64,000 nt of DNA. Source: Epiperipatus broadwayi (Eukaryota; Onychophora; Udeonychophora; Euonychophora; Peripatidae). The position numbers and the translations under genes were made by a program. Positions 57,402 through 64,000 of this stretch are shown in pieces. The notes below the pieces were generated by a model, which worked only from the letters and a program-made list of their open reading frames with translations, searched no databases and was not told the origin of the DNA. Each line of letters starts with the position of its first letter. Position 1 is the first letter of the stretch. The stretch lies in NCBI GenBank assembly GCA_028023455.1, contig JAQFVV010006199.1, positions 2,544,001 to 2,608,000 of the forward strand. The letters run 5' to 3'.

Positions 57402-59948
57402 TTCAACAATAGGTATATATTAGATCGGGCATGTTCTATAAATGAGAGACTGAGTTTTAGATGAGAATATTCAGAAGAATAAAAGTAATAGAAAAGTGAG
57501 GGTTAGTAAAAGTGTAACAGAGAGGGGGGAAAGTATGCAGAGAATATAAGGGTGCTATTAAGAACAAAGAAAATGAAAAAGATGTTAATATTAAATGGAA
57601 AAATTATTTTAAAAAAAAAAGAAATTGGCGAAAATAGATAATTATATAGAGAGAATGAAATTAAATAGTAAATTATTGGAGGATATTAATAAAAGTGGAA
57701 GAGATGAGAGTTAAAAATTTTGGAAATATATTAAAAGAAAGAATGTAAAGGAGAGAGTAATAGTATCACTAAATGATGAGGAAAAAGAGTGCAGTTCTAG
57801 AGAAGAATTAGAGACAATCTTAAATAAGTATGTAATGGATATAGAAAATATGTTAGATGTGAAGAACAAAATGATAACAAACATAAAAACACATAGTAAT
57901 GGAAATATTAGTTTTATAGAAAATGAATTGACTAAGACAGGGAAGACATTGAAAAGTGGAAAGGCAAGAGGTTTAGATCGGTGGGCAGCAGAGATGGTGT
58001 AGAATTTGGCAAATAGGACAAAATTAAATCTGTTATCACATTTTAATATGATGGCACAGAAGACAATATTTCCAGATAGCTGGAATAATATAAGACTAAG
58101 ACTATTATTTAAAAGAAAGGATAAGGATCATAGAAAGTTAAATAAATTATAAACCGATAGCTGTAATGTCAGTGTTATATAAAGTTTTTGCATATATGGT
58201 GGCTGGAAGGGTGGCAAAATGGATGGAAGAAAATGGATGTAGTGGTAGAAATGCAAGGAGTTTTTAAATTGGATAGGCATATAGGAGATAGTTTATTGTA
58301 ATTACACAACTTATAGATATGATTAGAAATACAGCTAGACAGTTATATATGGTCTTTAGAGATGTAGAGAAGACATATGATAGAGTAAATAGAAATAGAT
58401 TATGAGTAAGTTTAATGAATTTGGGAATGAATGGAGCCTTAATGGATCTTATTAAGAGATTGTATGAAAATAATTACTATACGTATCAATTAGGGAGTAT
58501 AGAATCAGTTAAAGTTAAAAATGAGGTAGGACTAAGGCAAGTATGCCTTATATCAGCTATTTTGTTTTTGTTGTATTTGAGAGAAATGGAGAGAGTAATA
58601 GAAAGACTAGGAAGAGGGTTATAGGTACCATTAATAGACGGCAAGGGAGTGTATATATTAATCAGGTCTTTTATTTGCTGATAATATCTTCTTGTGCACA
58701 GAAAGTAGGGAAGATATGGAAGTTATGCTGAAGACATCTGCAGGGCTAGGTAAAGAGATGGGGATTAAATTTAATGAAGAAAAATCCAAAAGTAATGATA
58801 AATGCTGAGGAAAAAGAAGAGAAAGACTTTTTATTTGGAGATATAACGTTAAGTGTGGTGAATAGGTATAACTGTTTGGTAATTGTTTAAATAAATAGAG
58901 AAATTGCTTGAATGAATGCAAGAAAAAATTGATAAATGAATCAAAGAAAAGAAAGGGACTGATAAAGAAATTAACAGTGTTTTCATATAATAAATATGAT
59001 GTATAGTAAGAATTGTATGGAAAGGAGTGGCAGTAGCAGGGTTAACTTATGGTAATGCTGGTAAAGGGGTGTTAGTTACTTAGAAAAGGTGCAAAGAGAA
59101 GTAGGAAGACGTGTTATATGCAGATGCATGAACAGCAAAGGAGACAATTCACGGAGAAATGGGATGGTCAAGTTTCTATATGAGAGATGCAAAAAGCAAA
59201 ATGAAAATGTTCGTTAGATTGCAATTCATGGATAGTAAGAGAATAGCCAAAATAGTATTTAATTGGATTACAAGTAAAGGACAGGCAACAAGATGGGTGA
59301 GAAAGGGTAGTACGGTCTGCAGAAGATTTGGATAAATGGGATGATTGAGTTAAGAGAATTGTTGAGTGTTATAGCAGCAAGAATGGGATAGAAGAATAGA
59401 TACATTAATAAAAAATAGAGAGTTGGAGAGTAAAAAGAGTTTAAATACATGTAGAAGTAAACAATATTGGGTGTGAGTTAATTTACGATAGTAGCAAGAA
59501 AAGTAGTTTACTGTTTAAGGCTCGAACATGATCATTAGCAACAAAGGAATATATATATAAATGGAGAAGTGTGGGTCTGCAAGTTATGTAAGGAAGGCAT
59601 GGAAAATATTAGGCATTTGTTCATTAAATGTAAATGCTTACAAGCAGAAAGCGTACATGTAATGAAGTTGTGGGTGAATAAATATAAACAAAATGATTAT
59701 ACAGAAAGTGGGTGCTTGGTTTTATATGCTGGGTTTGGAAAAAGGTAAGGGGATCTAGTTATAAGAGCCATAGAGTGGACAACGATAATGTTGTGGAAAT
59801 GGGATAGACCAGAATAGAGAAGAATATGGGGAAAACTCAGGGCGGGGAATGGAAAAGGAAGATAAGGTGTTCAATAAGTTTTTCTGGGCATAGTGGCTGA
59901 GAGATTTCTGACTCCGATAAAAGAAAAGCCATAGTGCATCACATCGCA

Positions 59949-60263
59949 AATGTAATGCTTACAATCAGAAAGGGTACAATAATGAAGTTGTGGGAAAATA
60001 AATATAGACCAAGTGATTATACAGAAAGTGGATTATTGGTCTTTATGTGGGGGTTGGAAAAAGATAAGAGGAGGGATCTAGATAAAAGGCCATGGAGTGG
60101 ACAAAGATGATGATGCGACAATGGGATAGAGCAGGATAGAGGAGAATATGGGAAAAACTTAGGATGGGGAATGGAAAGGGAAGGTAAAGTGGTTTAACAC
60201 GTTTTTCTCAAATATATTGGCGGAGAGATTCCTGACTTCGATAAAGGAGTAATTATATCACAT
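59949..60263 (+). mobile_element. CR1-like LINE copy B2, short 3' fragment, head-to-tail with B1
   Basis: Begins AAATGTAATGCTTACAATCA directly at the tail of B1 and repeats only the last roughly 300 bp of the element (the ...CKCL.AERVHIMKLW region to the end). It ends with ATATCACATCACATCACA at about 60255. The fragment is extremely 5'-truncated. Confidence 0.8.
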
Positions 60264-63200
60264 CACATCACAAATGTGTAAATCGGTACAATAAATCCAA
60301 ATTGTATATTAATAATAATTATTATTCAGTATATATTTAAACAATAAGCATTGCCTGTATTATTATACCTTAATTTATTACATGATCATCTTTGAGACCA
60401 TACGATTTTGTTTGATAATTAATATCTACAATTATTCAGTTTATTAAGATGATCTGCCTCTTTATTGTTTATGTTATTATTTACTTAAGCATTTACTTTG
60501 CTGTGTGATATCTCAAAAATAATGTTTTAAAAACTTTTTCTGTAATCTTGGGATCATTGATAAAGATTCATCATTGAATATCTTCATGCACAGGATATGT
60601 TAGAAGATACAGATGTTTCACTTATTTTTGTGAATTTGTAGATTTTGAATTATAGATAGAAAGATTTCTGACAGCTTTATAATGATGACATCATTACATA
60701 CATATCCAAGGTGATATGCTTTTGTCCAAAGATGACACAAATTTATCAGGGACTTAGATATTAATTTGTCATATAAAACAGCAGCATAAATGGCAAATTG
60801 TTTGAAAAAGAAATATCCTTTTTAATTTAAAGATGAGAAATATTCTCATGAAATTGTTTGCTAACGACAAAAGATATATAATTCATAAACGTAAAGCTAA
60901 GTTGAACTTGTTATATACAAATTTGTAAATTATATATAGATTAATAGAATCTATTGAAACATTAAATTCAACTTGATTTGTAAGCAGATCAATTATAGAT
61001 TATTCTTTGCAAATTTTAATCTGAAATACTAGAATGGCATTGAATATATGACACTCTTAGGATGAAATAGATGAGCCCCTTAAGCAAGACTATAGAGAAA
61101 GGTTTTGGCAGAATATTTTTGATCATGACCTTGCCAGATTAGTTTAAGTTCCATTAAACATGAAAATAAGTTTTAAATTTTATATTATTTAACTATTATG
61201 GGCATAAAGCCAAAATTAATTATTTTTAGTATTTTATCTGGTTGATTCAATTACTCAATCATAATAGAAATACCATTTTTTTAATGGTTAATGTAGATCA
61301 GAATAATGAATAACTTACTTTTCTAAGTCATCATATCATACAGACTGCAATAATAATTTGTTACATGAGTTTAGATTCATTAGATCTAATTAGATTAAGA
61401 TGTAAGTCCATAATTTTTTTGACATATAGGTGAGAAATGCAAGCAATAGTTGAAAAATTTATAAAAGTTTTTTACAAAAATTTACTGGACAGAGTAATAT
61501 TTGCATTGAGGTTAATGTGATACAAAGAATTGTTTTTGAAGATAATAGCAAAATGACTATCGGATTACTTATGATTCCTGGATTAATTAAGAACATTATC
61601 CCTAAACATGATAGACAAATCTCTAACTATTTGCAATGATTTTTAAAGGGGGTCTGCTAAACCAATTATTTATTGGGGGATTCTTGGTGGAAATTAAAGC
61701 AGTTTTTGGATTTCTTCTAGATAGATGTTCAAGATTTTTGCATTAATTGCTATACTTTGTTTTTTTAATGATCATATTGTAGAAAGTCTTATTTATCAAA
61801 TATTGTAAGAGTTTTATGTAAATATTTGATAATTATTGTGAGAATATAAGTTCCGATTCAAAAGTATTATATTTCTAATCATAACTGTAGTGTAGAAAAT
61901 TAACTTGGACTTGATCAGTTTAAAAATCAGGTAATGGATAAACAAATTGATTAATTTCTATTGTGACAATTGATTCTGAAAAATATTTTCACTTAAAAAA
62001 ACTCAAAATATTAACCACATTGTTTTTAATTCATATATGTATCTAATTGTTTTCATTATAAAAATTGGTAAGCCAAAAACTGAATGGCTCTAGTATTGGG
62101 AGTTGGAATACCATAAATTATTTTGATTTTAAAAATAATTATTTTATAAGAATAGATGTATATTAAATTAGAAAAACAGTGAGTGTTTAAAAATAAATAA
62201 AAAATATTTGTGTCCTAAATGGAAAATAAAACTTTTTTTTGTTAATGTTATTTTTAAAAAATTAAATATGATGAAAGAATGGAAATTGAGCAAAATTTTT
62301 AATAATGCAGTATGAAAATTGAAAAATATAATGTGGGTCATCAATTTTAAATGAGAATTTATATACCACGTTCAAGTAAATTTTCTATGCTGCTTAATGA
62401 GAATCTTGAAAAGGAATAAGTTAAATAAGACATTTAATTTTAATAATTAGAGAGTTCAGAGAAGCCCTAAGTTCATATTCACTATTTTGTATATATATTA
62501 TCCCAAAAAAAATGTAAATAAATAACATTAAAATTCATAAATTTAGTAAGCTTTATGAGTTTTTATCACTAAGAATATGTCGGCAGCCATTTTTTTTAAT
62601 CTTGTGATGCTCTCATTAATTCCAATGAGATTTGTTTATTAATCACATTTTCTTTGTATTAATTAAGTTGAAAGCATAGGTTTTTATTTCTTTGCTTTTT
62701 TCTTGAAAAAAATTTTATTTGATAAAATGTTTTCTAAGACTAATTTAAGAGAATTAATAATTTAATATGTGATAAAAGTTTATCAATTTGTGTTTAAAGA
62801 TGAAAATCATATTCAGAAATAGGTCATATGTTCAAAAAGAATTGATAAGAGAAATAATAAAAAGTAAAAAGCACATTCAGCCCACCCTTGTTTACATTTC
62901 TGAAATGACTAAAATTATACTCATGTTAAAGTAATTTTTTGATGAGGCATTAAATTTGTGGATAGAAAATATGTGAAATGACAAAATGTTCCTGCTAGAC
63001 ATTATTGTATTGCATTAAAATGCTTAATGTCTGTAAGAAAAGTTCCAAAAGTTTATATAATATCGTATTTCATGTGGGAAAATGTATTTTAAGAATAAAT
63101 TAAAAGAATTCATACTTTATTTAATAAATGACAAAACCAAAATTATTGATTTGTAGTGAAAGAAAAAAAAAAAAAAATCCAAGGATAAATCATATATTAG

Positions 63201-64000
63201 AGAAATAATGAAAAGCATATTTATGTCATTTTTCTTTGCTCTTTTGAAATGGCTAAAGTTTTTTACTATTTTTTTTTTTTTGAGTGAAAGTGAATTATTG
63301 CACATATGCATTTAATATATATGTAAATGGGCTCTCTTAATTTATTAATAACGTTATAATTTTTTAAAAAGTTTTAATAAATTCTAATCTTAATTTTGTA
63401 ATGGTATTTTGGGTAAACCAAAGATATACAAATATGTAACAGTAAATTTTGATTACAAATAAATATTTATATTGATGAAAGTTGAATGGTTAATGAAATT
63501 TAAAAAAAAAAGGTTCGGTTCAAATATATATAATAATATTAACCGATGTTGATGATGATGATAATGATTTATATCATAAGTAAATATAAGTCCTCCCCAA
63601 AAGTATTTTATTTGTTTTTCAGTTTCAATAAAATGAAATAAAAAAGAAACTCTCAAGTGCCAAACCTTCTAATTAGAAAGTTTACTTTTGGAAAACTTAT
63701 TAATGCCTGATCATCATTTAAAATTATTATTGCCATCCCTGCATGCCTCTCAGCGGATTGCATGATTTCTCAGGGATGGCGATATTACTTACATTTTGGA
63801 TGTTAAAAGCATAATATTTATATTGAGTTCAGTAAGCAAACACAAATTAAATGGATTAATAAAAAAAAGAAATAATTTATTAACAATGAATATATAAAAT
63901 TGTTTCCTACATACTTGCAACTATTGCTAAATTTACAAAATATTAAAGATAATAAAATAGTAAGAAATATTTTAGATTTAAATTCTTTTAATATATATAA
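60264..64000. other. Intron 5 continuation, no recognised gene
   Basis: AT-rich; no exon with PTP-domain homology was found. A small (GAT)n run lies at about 63549-63566 and a stable hairpin at 63732-63780. Confidence 0.55.
63732..63780. repeat. Inverted repeat, 10-bp perfect stem
   Basis: GCCATCCCTG (63732-63741) pairs perfectly with CAGGGATGGC (63771-63780). Inside, GCATG at 63741-63745 can pair with CATGA/CATGC-type bases near 63760. GC-rich for this region. Function unknown. Confidence 0.7.

Larger units (their letters stand above)
56691..59948 (+). mobile_element. CR1-like LINE copy B1 with ORF1, decayed
   Basis: The longest copy of the LINE also seen at 1-3905. ORF1 remnants (56713-57401) are described separately. 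ORF2 starts at about 57560, already downstream of the endonuclease: LNSKLLEDINKSGRDE-like linker, RT fingers at 57950-58300 (KARGLD.WAAEMV, NLANRTKLNLLSHFNMMAQK), YDRVNRNRLWVSLMNLGMNG near 58380, palm at 58500-58800 with a frameshift at the FADD region, and thumb at 58960-59240. The C-terminal knuckle is at 59580-59640 (VCKLCKEGMENIRHLFIKCK). The tail CATCACATCGCA is at about 59937. No apurinic-type endonuclease is readable between ORF1 and RT. Confidence 0.85.

Noticed and set aside
60780-62100. Possible decayed transposase or LINE in the last intron
   Set aside because: Some readable words (EYMTLLG, REKFWQNIFDHDLARL) but no motif that identifies a family.
1-64000. CRISPR arrays, operons, ribosome binding sites or other prokaryotic features
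   Set aside because: Spliced host exons and eukaryotic retroelements show this is nuclear animal DNA; none of these feature types is present.

Overview
This is a strongly AT-rich stretch of an animal (metazoan) nuclear genome. It holds no prokaryotic gene layout. It carries five internal exons of one gene on the + strand, an SHP2-type (PTPN11/corkscrew) SH2 tyrosine phosphatase, spread over about 44 kb and separated by introns of roughly 8.7, 15, 14.3 and 5.3 kb. The exons are at 12154-12316 and 21063-21179 (C-terminal SH2 domain), 36166-36276 (SH2-PTP linker), and 50576-50672 and 56020-56099 (start of the phosphatase domain). All have AG/GT borders and their reading phases join without a break. 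The first SH2 domain and most of the catalytic domain, including the active-site Cys loop, are not in the window. The short loop in the C-SH2 domain and the repeat content suggest an invertebrate; I cannot assign a phylum.

The rest is intron filled with decayed transposable elements. From left to right: two head-to-tail CR1-like LINE copies (1-3905); a Ty3/gypsy gag-protease remnant (about 6.25-7.4 kb); a decayed endonuclease-RT LINE (about 7.8-10.3 kb); exon 1; a hammerhead-ribozyme repeat at 17 kb; an LTR-retroelement remnant (17.3-20.06 kb) holding a ribozyme-bearing SINE-like repeat; exon 2, with a partly duplicated 3' end broken by another SINE-like copy; a tRNA-Gly(UCC)-like pseudogene; an inverted Penelope-like element (22.97-27.3 kb) containing both a 1.14-kb TIR transposon and a 1.34-kb solo LTR; a TIR element with internal tandem arrays (30.95-32.83 kb); a third SINE-like copy (34.5 kb); exon 3; ribozyme-family palindromes and local duplications (40-43 kb); a reverse-strand LINE (43.87-48.83 kb) interrupted by a Penelope-like fragment and by a tandem hammerhead repeat; exon 4; a complete but internally deleted Ty3/gypsy element with paired LTRs and a 4-bp target duplication (51.93-55.73 kb); exon 5; and another head-to-tail CR1-like pair whose first ORF encodes an SGNH/esterase-like domain (56.7-60.26 kb).

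The most unusual content is five candidate type I hammerhead ribozymes with very short stem III. They fall in two repeat families. One is a roughly 270-320-nt SINE-like unit present three times. The other resembles small tandem retrozyme-like or Penelope-LTR-like units. The predicted cleavage site in the second family coincides, within a few bases, with the edge of another copy at 40.45 kb. None of the transposable-element ORFs is intact, and several have visibly lost catalytic residues. The host exons are the only coding sequence that looks functional.
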